Below, piece by piece: positions 8,748-17,495 of a stretch of 64,000 nt of DNA. Both the position numbers and the translations under genes were made by a program. The first letter of the stretch is position 1, and each line of letters starts with the position of its first letter. Source of the DNA: Roseivirga sp. BDSF3-8 (lineage in GTDB: Bacteria > Bacteroidota > Bacteroidia > Cytophagales > Cyclobacteriaceae); assembly GCF_041449215.1 (NCBI RefSeq), contig NZ_JBGNFV010000001.1:3303001-3367000 (forward strand). The letters are read 5' to 3'. The notes under the pieces are model-generated. The model was not told where the DNA came from, did not search any database, and worked only from the letters and a program-made list of their open reading frames with translations.

Positions 8748-9376
8748 GGTATTTTGTTACCGCAATTGGTACGGACAGTGGAAAGACCCTGGTAAGTGCC
8801 ATCATTACCGAAGCCCTTAAAGCAGATTACTGGAAGCCTATACAATCGGGCACCCCCAGAGATACTGAAGTGGTTTCCTCCCTGGTTAGTAATAATGAAA
8901 GTGCTTTTTACCGCGAAGCTTACCTTTTAAACAAGCCCGCCTCTCCGCATGATGCCGCCAAAGAGGAAGGTATTACCATAAATAAAGCAAATATGGAAGT
9001 GCCTGGCAGCGGACGTGATATGGTCATAGAAGGAGCAGGAGGCATTATGGTGCCTCTGAATGACAATGATCTCATGATCGATCTGGCAGATCTTTTCGAA
9101 GCGGAAGTTATTTTGGTTTCAAACCTGTATCTTGGCAGTATCAATCATACCCTGCTTAGTGCAGAAACGCTCATTCGCAGGGGCTACCATGTAAAAGGTA
9201 TAATTTTTAACGGCGAGTCCAATCCCGAGTCGGAGAGGATCATTTTAAAACATACGCAGTTCCCTTGCCTCTTACGCCTACCCAAACTGGATAAGGTAGA
9301 CAAGGGTACCGTGAAGTACTATGCAGAAAAACTCCTTAAAAACTGGTACGCCGGAGAGCTGGTCGAAGAGAGATGA
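8744..9376 (+). CDS. bioD: Dethiobiotin synthetase
   Basis: ATP-dependent enzyme that closes the ureido ring of dethiobiotin. The 210 residues fit the family. The N-terminal FVTAIGTDSGKT is the P-loop, WKPIQSGTP is the substrate-binding turn, and VIEGAGGIMVPL is the conserved EGAGG loop. It overlaps bioF by four bases upstream and bioA by 56 bases downstream. Confidence 0.95.
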   Translation: MRYFVTAIGTDSGKTLVSAIITEALKADYWKPIQSGTPRDTEVVSSLVSNNESAFYREAYLLNKPASPHDAAKEEGITINKANMEVPGSGRDMVIEGAGGIMVPLNDNDLMIDLADLFEAEVILVSNLYLGSINHTLLSAETLIRRGYHVKGIIFNGESNPESERIILKHTQFPCLLRLPKLDKVDKGTVKYYAEKLLKNWYAGELVEER

Positions 9377-10622
9377 GCAGCTTGTCTGGCACCCATTCAG
9401 CCCACTAGTCGGAGAAGGTCCCATCATGATCGAAAAAGGTGAGGGGCCTTATCTTTTTACTCCCGACGGCAGAAAAATCATAGACGCCATATCCAGTTGG
9501 TGGGTTAACATCCACGGACACGGGCGCAAAGAAATAGCCGAAGCCATTGCCGCACAGGCCATGAAGTTGGAGCAGGTAATATTCGCCGGCTTTACGCATG
9601 AACCCGCGGTAAAACTGGCCGAAGGCCTGCAGGAAATATTACCCAAAGCCCACTCCAAAATATTTTTCAGTGACAACGGCAGTACCTCCGTAGAGGTAGG
9701 TTTAAAAATGGCTTTGCAGTTCTGGCACAACATCGGGCAGAAACGTACCCGTATTGTGGCCATGGAAGGAGCCTACCACGGTGATACCTTCGGCGCCATG
9801 GCTGTCGGAGACAGAGGGGCTTTCTCAGAGCCCTTTCATCCCTATCTCTTCGAGGTAGACTTCATCCCCTATCCTGCCGGGCATAATGATGAGGAAGTAA
9901 TCGAAGCCTTCCGTAAACTGGCGAAGAGCGGAGAGATCGCCGCCTTTATTTTCGAGCCTCTGCTACAGGGTTCTGCCGGTATGCGAGCCTATCCGCCGGC
10001 CCTGCTCGATATTTTGATGCAGATATGCCAGGAGAATGATATCATTACCATTGCAGATGAGGTTATGACAGGCTTCGGGCGTACAGGCAAGATATTCGCC
10101 ACGGACTATCTGGACCATGCCCCCGATATCATTTGTATGAGCAAGGGTATCACTGGCGGCTTCCTGCCATTGGGCGTCACCTCCTGCAGCGGACATATTG
10201 AAGATGCCTTCCGTACCAGTGATAAATCAAAAACCTTCTATCACGGGCACAGCTATACAGCTAATCCCCTGGCCTGCGCTGCAGCCGTAGCAAGCCTGGA
10301 CATACTGCTTTCCGAACAGTGTACACGCGACAGGTTACGCATATACCACCAGCATGAGCTTTTTGCTGAGCGCATGCGCGACCACAGTAAAGTCTCGCGG
10401 GTAAGGCACCTGGGAACCGTGGTGGCTTTTGAAGTAAATACCCCCGAACAGACAGGCTACATGAATAAAGTGCGCGATACCTTATACAAAGAGTTCATGG
10501 ATCGTGATGTGCTGCTTCGGCCCCTTGGTAACGTGGTGTATATACTCCCCCCCTACGTCATCAGTAACGAGGACCTGGACAAGGTTTACAATGCTGTAGA
10601 AGAGGTGCTGGAAAAGATCTGA
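9321..10622 (+). CDS. bioA: Adenosylmethionine-8-amino-7-oxononanoate aminotransferase
   Basis: PLP aminotransferase that converts 8-amino-7-oxononanoate to 7,8-diaminononanoate, using SAM as amino donor. 433 residues. It has the bioA hallmark WHPF near the N-terminus, SSWWVNIHGHG, EGAYHGDTFGAMAVG, ADEVMTGFGRTG for PLP binding, and MSKGITGG with the catalytic Lys. The only ATG compatible with the WHPF region is at 9321, inside bioD, giving a 56-base out-of-frame overlap; a non-ATG start nearer the bioD stop is the alternative. Last gene of the operon. Confidence 0.95.
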   Translation: MQKNSLKTGTPESWSKRDEQLVWHPFSPLVGEGPIMIEKGEGPYLFTPDGRKIIDAISSWWVNIHGHGRKEIAEAIAAQAMKLEQVIFAGFTHEPAVKLAEGLQEILPKAHSKIFFSDNGSTSVEVGLKMALQFWHNIGQKRTRIVAMEGAYHGDTFGAMAVGDRGAFSEPFHPYLFEVDFIPYPAGHNDEEVIEAFRKLAKSGEIAAFIFEPLLQGSAGMRAYPPALLDILMQICQENDIITIADEVMTGFGRTGKIFATDYLDHAPDIICMSKGITGGFLPLGVTSCSGHIEDAFRTSDKSKTFYHGHSYTANPLACAAAVASLDILLSEQCTRDRLRIYHQHELFAERMRDHSKVSRVRHLGTVVAFEVNTPEQTGYMNKVRDTLYKEFMDRDVLLRPLGNVVYILPPYVISNEDLDKVYNAVEEVLEKI

Positions 10623-11117
10623 TCTTTCTGGTAGTATTGCCATCCCACCTGTTTTGTGAAACTTCTTTTGCATGAGTGTAAAGATTATAGATTAGGTCTG
10701 TGGATTGCCGCCAATCTCCGGAAGGGTGGTTCTAGCCTGGACCTCTATGAGCTTTTATGCGATTTCAAAAGAAGTTTTACACCTTTAAAGACCTTTTTGT
10801 AAAGGGTTGGGTAATAGGTGGTACGATGTTAGGCGCAGGGTATGCCCTGTGCCTCTACGGATTCTTTTGCCTGGTTCGCGAAGGATTCATGCTTACCATG
10901 TTCGAGCTCAGAAGTTGAAATGCCCACCTCGTTTTCTTAGAATATTTTGGAATAGACAACCGAAGAAAGTAGGCTGCTTCGGCTGAAGGAGAAGATGACT
11001 GGATAGGTAACGTACGGCTATTTACTGCAGTAGGTAAAGGAGCGCCTGATTATTCTCGACGTGAAGGCACCTCATCCATTTTGGATTTAGGCGATTAATC
11101 CCGCATATTGGTCTCCT
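10623..11117. other. Intergenic region with a palindromic repeat
   Basis: About 495 bases without a convincing gene. A near-palindrome at 10832-10860 (GGCGCAGGG ta TGCCCTGTGCC, then CTCTACGG) shares its CTCTACGGATTC tail with a similar palindrome at 43787-43812, so it looks like a dispersed hairpin repeat. A 53-codon frame from 10757 runs straight through it and is probably accidental. Confidence 0.5.
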
Positions 11118-11525
11118 ATGGATACGCTATACATTGGGTTTTTTATCATACTCGCAGGAGTGATCCTTGCCCGTATGGTATATAATAATGCTCTGAAGAG
11201 CCTGAGTGCCGACAAAAAAGCCGAACTGGTGGATATGTACGGAGGGCGTAACGTCAGGAGTCTTATTTTTATCGGTGTGTTTTTGTTACTATACTTCCTT
11301 ACGTCCCGGTATGAGTTGGTGGATCCTTTTATAGCCTTTCCAATCTTTATCATTGTCATGCTGGCATTTATTGTACGAAATGGGCTGGCTGTCAGGAATA
11401 AATTAAAGCAGAGTGGCTTTCCGAATGCCTTTATCAAAGGGTACCTTCTATCCTTTACCATCCGGATCGTTAGCCTGCTCGTATTCATGATCTTCATCAT
11501 GCGGGATATGGCCAGTCAGTCATAG
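11118..11525 (+). CDS. Small integral membrane protein (hypothetical)
   Basis: 135 residues with about four hydrophobic helices: residues 3-21, 49-63 (LIFIGVFLLLYFL), 70-90 (FIAFPIFIIVMLAFIV) and 112-128. A cytoplasmic-type charged loop (ALKSLSADKKAELVDMYGGRNV) lies between the first and second helices. No named family is recognised. It stands alone between bioA and a convergent DUF3050 gene. Confidence 0.65.
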   Translation: MDTLYIGFFIILAGVILARMVYNNALKSLSADKKAELVDMYGGRNVRSLIFIGVFLLLYFLTSRYELVDPFIAFPIFIIVMLAFIVRNGLAVRNKLKQSGFPNAFIKGYLLSFTIRIVSLLVFMIFIMRDMASQS

Positions 11526-11908
11526 AAGAGATATTGATGATGCCAGCCCTCATAATCTGCCGTCAGATTCCAGCCAGGTCTCAATTTAAGGAAGCAAACA
11601 GAGGTAATCTTCGCGGGAAAATGGTATTTTCGTAATACTACCCGCTTATACCTATTTACCTTTCGTCCTGTCTTATTTTGTGGTTTCTACCCCGTAGCTA
11701 AACCGTTTCTTAACCGTCTTTAAATCGTTCTGAGCATACCTATCCCTTGCTCATTCTTCAGCCTGTATACAGGCTTCTCATGTCCTGCATAAGTTGGATG
11801 TTTTTAATAAGTACTCGTCATACCTATTTAAGGGATGACTACGGGTAGCCCTTACTACAGAGCCCCTGGTCCATTTCTGATTACAATATAAGTTTCGGCT
11901 CGTGCCGC
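11526..11908. other. Intergenic, nothing recognised
   Basis: A gap of about 383 bases between convergent genes. I see no clear hairpin terminator, RNA gene or conserved frame. Confidence 0.4.
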
Positions 11909-12670
11909 CTACCCGCCCAGCTTCTCCATCACCCCATCCCAAAGCCTGATGCGGACTTCTATTGCCTGCCTGGCCGTTGTGATCACCTCCTGCCATTTGT
12001 CGTTATCGTCTCCGCAGAGTTCCGAGATCATCTTTAGAGCCAGTGGGCCATGCTCATCGCCATCCAGTTCTATATGCCGCTCAAGGTAGTAGGTGAGTTT
12101 AGGGTAAGCGCTCCGGCCTTCCTTTCCCGCTCTGTCTATTATCGCCAGAAACATTTCCGGAATAAGCTCCTCACGGCCATAGGTAAAAGATGCTGCAATG
12201 AGATGAGGCTTTCCAGTATCAATGACCTCAAAGGTGTGCCGTACAAACTCAGTGGTAGAGGGGAGCGGGCTGGCAGCCTCCAGGGCCTCGGTTACCGCCT
12301 TTCCATTTTTCAGCTCCTTTATAAAGAGATGCATGCCTCTGGTATCAGCCCCAGTTTCCTCCATTGCCTCCAGGTACATTTCAAAGTGGCTCATAGGCAC
12401 ACCCTCCTCGTTCAGGTCGCTTTCCTCTCCCAGCACAATTTCATTGATAAACCGGCCTAAGGAAGCATAAGGTGAAGGTATCCATGGTACGTCTACGCAG
12501 GTGATATGTTGCTGTAAGGCTTTTAGCAGAGACATAAAGTCCCATACAGCATACATGTGTTCCTCCATAAAGATGCGCATATCGTCCAGGGTCTTAAGCC
12601 TGCCATATACCGGATGTGAAAGAAGTTGGTCCTTCACCGGTTTCAGCGTCTGTTCTACCTGTTGTTTCAT
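11909..12670 (-). CDS. DUF3050 family protein (haem-oxygenase-like fold)
   Basis: 253 residues matching the DUF3050 pattern. It starts LLSHPVYGRLKTLDDMRIFMEEHMYAVWDFMSLLKALQQ and continues with PYASLGRFINEIVLGEESD and YLERHIELDGDEHGPLA. The conserved His and Glu positions resemble the TenA/haem-oxygenase helical fold, in which they often bind metal or cofactor. No biochemical role is established for the family as far as I know. Monocistronic on the minus strand. Confidence 0.85.
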   Translation of the reverse strand: MKQQVEQTLKPVKDQLLSHPVYGRLKTLDDMRIFMEEHMYAVWDFMSLLKALQQHITCVDVPWIPSPYASLGRFINEIVLGEESDLNEEGVPMSHFEMYLEAMEETGADTRGMHLFIKELKNGKAVTEALEAASPLPSTTEFVRHTFEVIDTGKPHLIAASFTYGREELIPEMFLAIIDRAGKEGRSAYPKLTYYLERHIELDGDEHGPLALKMISELCGDDNDKWQEVITTARQAIEVRIRLWDGVMEKLGG

Positions 12671-13096
12671 TTTCTAATGATGAATATTGATGTAAATATA
12701 AGGTGTACTCAGTACTATTATTATTTATACCCGGTGTAAGGAAGATGAAAAGCCTGTTTACTGTTTTCTGTTGAAAATCAGTAGTTTAGTTCTATTTGTG
12801 TTCACTATGCCATAGAGCGTTCGGAGGTAAGTTTATGTACCTTTTTGTTTATTTGGTTTAACTAGTGCTGAAATACTAATTAGTTTTTTTCTAATGTATC
12901 AAAATCTTACAGAGATTGTAAATTGATTTATGTAGAAACATGGGATTTATATGGCGTTTATTTACTAAAACCACTTTTTCAGATTAATAAAGGTACTCCA
13001 TAGGTAGTTTTGGGTAAAGTTGTTATTGCGAAATAATAATTCGCGATATACATTTGTCAAAAGTTTTTATTCCAAATTTATCTTAAAGAAAAATTA
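12671..13096. other. AT-rich divergent intergenic region
   Basis: About 426 AT-rich bases between divergent genes, with the 5' leader and promoter of the metalloprotease at its right end. No RNA gene or frame is visible. Confidence 0.45.
13025..13056 (+). promoter_or_regulatory. Bacteroidota-type promoter of the M57 protease gene
   Basis: ATTG at 13025-13028 is followed after 20 bases by TACATTTG at 13049-13056, which fits the -33 TTTG / -7 TAnnTTTG consensus, 40 bases before the start codon. An inverted repeat GCGAA / TTCGC lies between the two boxes and could be an operator. Confidence 0.6.
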
Positions 13097-13930
13097 ATGA
13101 ATCGTCTTTTCAACCCTAAGAATCTATCACTAGTAGCAGCTGGCTGCATGGCATTTTTCTCTTGCTCTGAAGAAGCTGAGAACGTAACACCTTATGAGCT
13201 TCCTCAGGACGTGCTTTCTCAGATCGAGCAGGCCGGCTTCAGCACGGAAGGTGCTATGTCTTTCCGTGATGGTTACCTTGTGGAAGGTGACATCTACCTT
13301 ACGGGTGCAGATCTGCAGAACATGAGCCCTGCTACTACTGTAGCGGCTGCTGAGCAGTACAGCACTAACAATCTCGTGAGCACTAACGGCAGCAGAGTAA
13401 TCACTATGTATGCTCAGCAAGGTGGCAACGGTGGTTACAGTGCCGGTATGATCGCCGGTCTTGACGAGGCTATCCGTCGCTATAACGCGATGAACCTGGA
13501 AATCTCTTTCCAGCGTATCTCTACTAACAGTGCAGACATCACTATGACTCGCCTTCGTAAAGGTGAAGAGCGTCAGGGTATCCTTGGTTCTGCCGGTTTC
13601 CCTACTGCTTCAGGCGATCCTTATGGTGAGATCAAAATGAGTGGTATCCTTGAGTCTTCTTACGGACTTGGTACTAACGGTATCGCTACTATCATTGCTC
13701 ACGAAATGGGTCACTGTATCGGTTTCCGTCACACTGACTTCTTCGACCGTAGCATCTCTTGCGGAGGTTCTGCTTACAATGAAGGCGCAAGCTCAGTAGG
13801 TGCAAACCACATCCCTGGTACTCCTACAGGAGCATCTGCTTCAGCTAAGTCTTGGATGCTTTCTTGTACTGACGGTAGCGACCGCCCCTTCAACAATGAT
13901 GACAAGACTGCTCTTACTTACCTGTACTAA
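13097..13930 (+). CDS. M57-family secreted zinc metalloprotease
   Basis: 277 residues. MNRLFNPKNLSLVAAGCMAFFSCSEE carries a lipoprotein-type signal (FFSC). The catalytic zinc site is IIAHEMGHCIGFRHTD (HExxHxxxxxH, about residues 202-212), typical of Peptidase_M57 (dual-action HEIGH) proteins. A Cys pair and a short Gly/Ser-rich tail follow. Codons are strongly biased to a few forms (GGT, CGT, CTT, TCT) unlike neighbouring genes, suggesting very high expression. A good promoter and a strong terminator make it a single-gene unit. Confidence 0.88.
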   Translation: MNRLFNPKNLSLVAAGCMAFFSCSEEAENVTPYELPQDVLSQIEQAGFSTEGAMSFRDGYLVEGDIYLTGADLQNMSPATTVAAAEQYSTNNLVSTNGSRVITMYAQQGGNGGYSAGMIAGLDEAIRRYNAMNLEISFQRISTNSADITMTRLRKGEERQGILGSAGFPTASGDPYGEIKMSGILESSYGLGTNGIATIIAHEMGHCIGFRHTDFFDRSISCGGSAYNEGASSVGANHIPGTPTGASASAKSWMLSCTDGSDRPFNNDDKTALTYLY

Positions 13931-13968
13931 TCAATCGTACAGAATTAGTTAGAGAATCTACGATATGC

Positions 13969-14003
13969 AAAAGCCTCCCAAGTAGGGAGGCTTTTCTTTT
14001 TTG
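13969..14003 (+). terminator. Terminator after the M57 protease
   Basis: Perfect stem AAAAGCCTCCC / GGGAGGCTTTT with a T-rich end. Confidence 0.88.
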
Positions 14004-14135
14004 TATAGCCCTGGAGACGAATGCGGTTCTTCAGGGCTTTTTTTATTCTTTCCAACACATATTGAGACAAAAAATGAATAAAACCTTATTAAAATTAGTC
14101 CTTTATATTTCAAAAATGGATAAAAATACATAAAT

Positions 14136-14273
14136 ATGTATTCATCAACCAATGAGCCTCATACCAGCGTATGGGGCGATCTAACCGCTAATGCTATGTA
14201 TGAAGACCAGCCATCCCTCCCCAGTGCTCATGCCAACTCGCAGGAGTACTCATCCTTTCTCGAACTACTCTAG
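14136..14273 (+). CDS. Possible 45-residue peptide
   Basis: The frame starts MYSSTNEPHTSVWGDL and ends SSFLELL-stop. It is rich in Ser, Asn and acidic residues and has no signal peptide. It is preceded by an AT-rich stretch with TATATTTC at 14104-14111, close to the -7 consensus, and followed 24 bases later by another tiny gene and a TPR lipoprotein on the same strand. Composition and position suggest a real small gene, but there is no family support. Confidence 0.4.
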   Translation: MYSSTNEPHTSVWGDLTANAMYEDQPSLPSAHANSQEYSSFLELL

Positions 14274-14297
14274 ATTTTACACTTAATATTTTAATTG

Positions 14298-14477
14298 ATG
14301 GAAAAGAATGATTTTAAAAGCCTGACCGGGTTTTTATTGACCCCATGCCAGCAGTCCTTATTATTTGCCGGTTCCGGTGGTGAGGCCGGCGGAGGCGAAG
14401 CCGGGCCTGGTGGACCTAATTACGAGTGGCCTGAAATTGAAGAGGAAACCTCTGCGTCAGGTTATAACGGAGGCTGA
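14298..14477 (+). CDS. Possible 59-residue Gly-rich peptide
   Basis: MEKNDFKSLTGFLLTPCQQ forms an N-terminal helix-like segment. It is followed by a Gly/Glu/Ala-rich stretch (GSGGEAGGGEAGPGGP) and an acidic, Ser-rich tail ending NGG. It is two bases upstream of the TPR lipoprotein start, implying translational coupling. It could be a secreted or signalling peptide served by that protein; it does not carry the SFxTS lanthipeptide leader found elsewhere in this window. The TTG at 14295 is not needed as a start. Confidence 0.55.
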   Translation: MEKNDFKSLTGFLLTPCQQSLLFAGSGGEAGGGEAGPGGPNYEWPEIEEETSASGYNGG

Positions 14478-14479
14478 AA

Positions 14480-16003
14480 ATGAGCAGGTACCTACTGGCT
14501 ATGTTTTTTATATGTTCGGTGTCTTGTACTTTCAATGACACTGATACACTTCAAAGTGAGTCCTCATCAGAAACTGAAGTAAAGAAGCTGTTGGAACTGG
14601 CAGAACAGACAAAAGATGAAGACCCTGATGAGGCATTGGTTATTGCAGAAAGTGCCCTGCAAAAAAGTATAGAAATTGCTTATAGGTCAGGTGAGAAGAA
14701 GGCTCACGCTTTTTTGAGTGGTGTGTACGCGGTTTACTTTCGTGACCATGATAAAGCAACGTTTCACCAGCAGAAATTCTATGAAGTAGCCATAGCTCTA
14801 AATGAACACATAGACCTGGCCATATTTCAATATAATCAGGGGTATCTTCACTACGAAAATCAAAATTATCAAAAGGCCCTGATACACTTTTTTGAGGCCC
14901 ATGATATCTACCAGAAAAACCAAAAGCCCGGTAAGGTAGGCCAAGCTCTATATGGTATCGCCATGTCCCTCTTTCAGGAAGGCCTCTACGAAAAGGCATT
15001 ACAGTATGCAATAAAGATAGATATGCATGAGGTGCCTTTGCCATTCCAAATAAAGGTGGCGCATATGATCGGTATAGTCCATTATAAAATGGGTACCTAT
15101 ACTCAATCAGAAAAATACCTCAGCCAGGCAGTCAGAATCGCTGAAGATATCAGCCAGGCAGAAATGGCCGCTGAGCACCGGCTCGATCTTGCACTGGCTC
15201 AGATTCAACAGCAAAAGTATGATGAAGCCAGGCTAAGTATCTATAAAGTAGAGGATGCTGCCCGTAAGCTGGATAGACCTTATCTCAGAGCGCAGGCTTA
15301 CTGGAAAGAAGGCTTCATGTATGAGAACAAGGCACAGTACAAAGAGGCAGCCGGGCATTATCGCCTTGGGGCAAATTTATTTGCCGAAATTGGAGAGGAT
15401 GACCACCTCTTCAGCCTGCAAAGTAACATGGTAAATGCCTATACCCGGAGCGGGGAGCTGGAGCTGGCTATGAAGGCAGGTAAAGCAGGTCTGGAATATC
15501 TGGAAAAGGCCAGCCTTACCGACCAGCGCCGCTTTTTGAACAATATGAGCCAAATGTACCTACAGGCAAATGATTCACTGCAGTACTATCATTACCAGAA
15601 TAAAGCTGTCACGGTAGAGGCAGAGATCATATCACAGGACAAGCAGACAGAATCATTAGAAGTGGAGACCAGCTACCGCGACCGTTTCGACGTGCGTGAA
15701 TTGGAAATGCACCTCTCCAGAAATCAGGTGCTTGCCGAGCAGGCCCGATTGAAACAATACGCCATAATTGGTGGCATAGTACTGGGGGTGCTCGTGTTAG
15801 TAGTGATTCTGGTTAATGCCATTCCTATCCGCCGTCATGAGCGCCAGATGAGTCAGACTCACCGCCTGATGGTATCCATTATGGATAGCTTTGACAAGCG
15901 AATGAAAGGGCTTTCCACCATATTTCCGGTAACGGCACGGATCAGGCCGGATGAAGGCCCCGATGAGGCGGATTTGCATAATCTGCATAATCCGGATAAA
16001 TGA
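14480..16003 (+). CDS. TPR-repeat membrane lipoprotein
   Basis: 507 residues. It has a lipoprotein signal peptide (MSRYLLAMFFICSVSC). TPR units follow from about residue 80 to 360, for example AIFQYNQGYLHYENQNYQKALIHFFEAHDIY and ALYGIAMSLFQEGLYEKALQYA. One transmembrane helix (IIGGIVLGVLVLVVILV, about 433-449) follows, and then a basic segment of about 58 residues with no output domain that I recognise. This resembles Bacteroidota TPR-TM sensors that normally end in a LuxR-type HTH or kinase, but here the end is short. It is coupled to the tiny Gly-rich gene upstream. Confidence 0.8.
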   Translation: MSRYLLAMFFICSVSCTFNDTDTLQSESSSETEVKKLLELAEQTKDEDPDEALVIAESALQKSIEIAYRSGEKKAHAFLSGVYAVYFRDHDKATFHQQKFYEVAIALNEHIDLAIFQYNQGYLHYENQNYQKALIHFFEAHDIYQKNQKPGKVGQALYGIAMSLFQEGLYEKALQYAIKIDMHEVPLPFQIKVAHMIGIVHYKMGTYTQSEKYLSQAVRIAEDISQAEMAAEHRLDLALAQIQQQKYDEARLSIYKVEDAARKLDRPYLRAQAYWKEGFMYENKAQYKEAAGHYRLGANLFAEIGEDDHLFSLQSNMVNAYTRSGELELAMKAGKAGLEYLEKASLTDQRRFLNNMSQMYLQANDSLQYYHYQNKAVTVEAEIISQDKQTESLEVETSYRDRFDVRELEMHLSRNQVLAEQARLKQYAIIGGIVLGVLVLVVILVNAIPIRRHERQMSQTHRLMVSIMDSFDKRMKGLSTIFPVTARIRPDEGPDEADLHNLHNPDK

Positions 16004-16045
16004 AAAGCCTGATCTTCCTGTAGGCTCATCTGCTTCATTAATCAA

Positions 16046-16084
16046 TAAAAAACCCGCTTGGTTGCAACCAAACGGGTTTTTTTA
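16046..16084. terminator. Bidirectional terminator between convergent genes
   Basis: Stem AAAAAACCCG(C)TTGGTT / AACCAAACGGGTTTTTT with A-run and T-run on either side. It serves the TPR gene on the plus strand and the E2 gene on the minus strand. Confidence 0.88.
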
Positions 16085-16108
16085 TGTCTGTTTCTGGGTT
16101 AAACCCTA

Positions 16109-17434
16109 TCAGGGTTCCTGGTCTATATCAAAACGCTCCAGGTAGTCAGCCACACGGCGTACCACCATGCCGCCCAGGGAACCATCCACTACGCGGTGGT
16201 CATAGCTGTGGCTCAGGAACATCATGTGGCGGATACCAATCATGTCGCCCTGCGGGGTTTCGATAACGGCAGGCTTCTTGGTGATAGCACCCAGCGCCAG
16301 GATACCTACCTGGGGCTGCATGATGATAGGGGTACCCATCACATTTCCGAAAGAGCCTACATTGGATACCGTAAAGGTACCGCCCGAAAGCTCATCCGGC
16401 TTCAATTTATTATCACGTGCACGGCGGGCCAGATCATTTACACGTAGAGCCAGGCCGGTCACATTAAGCTGATCGGCATTTTTGATCACAGGCACGATCA
16501 GGTTACCTGAGGGCAGGGCTACGGCAAGGCCGATGTTGATGTCGTGCTTTTTGATGATCCTGTTGCCGTCCACCTGCACATTGATCATGGGGTAGTCCCT
16601 GATCGCCTTCACTACAGCAGAAATGAAGATAGGGGTGAAGGTCAGCGAGGCGGCATGCCTTTCCTTAAATGTATTCTTGTGCTTGTTTCTCCAGCGAACA
16701 ATGTTCGTAACGTCTGCTTCAACAAACGAGGTCACGTGTGGGCTTATGCGCTTGCTGTCCACCATTCGGTCGGCAATCATCTTACGCATGCGGTCCATTT
16801 CGATGATCTCATCAGCACCGCTTACGCTAACAGCCGCTGGTTTAGGCGCGCTTTCCTGCTGGCTGCCGGTCGAGCGGCTTGGCGTATAGGCAGGAGCTAC
16901 CTTTTCAGAGCCTTTGTCCTGAGCGGCAGGCTGTTCTCCACGGTTTTTCACATAAGAGAGAATGTCGCGTTTGGTCACACGGCCTTCACGGCCAGAACCG
17001 GGAACAGTCTCCAGTTCGCTCATGGCGATACCTTCCTTGCGGGCGATATTCAGCACCAGGGGAGAGTAGAAACGATCAGATGCCACAGTTGCCTCCTGCT
17101 GAGGCGCTTTGTCAGCGGCTGCCGGAGCGGCTTGTTCTGTCTTCTCTTCCTTTTTGGCCGGGGCTGCGCTGCTGGTGTCACCGCCGCCTTCACCTTCGGT
17201 TTCGATGATGGCGATAGGTTTTCCCACCTCTACCACGTCTCCGTCCTGAGCCAGTTTTTCTTTAAGCACACCGGCATGGATAGCGGGTACCTCTGTATCT
17301 ACCTTGTCGGTAGCTACTTCCAGTACGCTTTCATCCTGCTCTATAGTGTCTCCTTCTTCTTTTAACCAGGAGAGCACGGTGGCTTCCATGATGCTTTCAC
17401 CCATTTTGGGCATTACCATTTCGACGAGTGCCAT
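16109..17434 (-). CDS. 2-oxoacid dehydrogenase E2 component (dihydrolipoamide acyltransferase)
   Basis: 441 residues. An N-terminal lipoyl domain (about 1-78) carries the lipoylated Lys in ATDKVDTEVPA. An Ala/Lys/Glu linker follows, then the peripheral E3-binding domain (YSPLVLNIARKEGIAMSEL, about 122-160), and the catalytic acyltransferase domain with SHSYDHRVVDG near the C-terminus holding the active-site His and Asp. It acts in a pyruvate or branched-chain 2-oxoacid dehydrogenase complex. The E1 and E3 genes are not adjacent, so the substrate cannot be fixed from context. Confidence 0.92.
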   Translation of the reverse strand: MALVEMVMPKMGESIMEATVLSWLKEEGDTIEQDESVLEVATDKVDTEVPAIHAGVLKEKLAQDGDVVEVGKPIAIIETEGEGGGDTSSAAPAKKEEKTEQAAPAAADKAPQQEATVASDRFYSPLVLNIARKEGIAMSELETVPGSGREGRVTKRDILSYVKNRGEQPAAQDKGSEKVAPAYTPSRSTGSQQESAPKPAAVSVSGADEIIEMDRMRKMIADRMVDSKRISPHVTSFVEADVTNIVRWRNKHKNTFKERHAASLTFTPIFISAVVKAIRDYPMINVQVDGNRIIKKHDINIGLAVALPSGNLIVPVIKNADQLNVTGLALRVNDLARRARDNKLKPDELSGGTFTVSNVGSFGNVMGTPIIMQPQVGILALGAITKKPAVIETPQGDMIGIRHMMFLSHSYDHRVVDGSLGGMVVRRVADYLERFDIDQEP

Positions 17435-17495
17435 TCGCTACGTTGGGTTTACTGTAAAAATGTTGAGCACAAATTTAGAATTAAATACCGTTACT

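Noticed and set aside
10757-10918. 53-codon frame encoding a short hydrophobic peptide
   Set aside because: It runs straight through the palindromic repeat at 10832-10860 and has no recognisable upstream signal, so the frame is probably accidental.
16544-17365. 273-residue frame antisense to the E2 gene
   Set aside because: It is fully contained in the E2 coding region on the other strand, which has unmistakable lipoyl and acyltransferase motifs.
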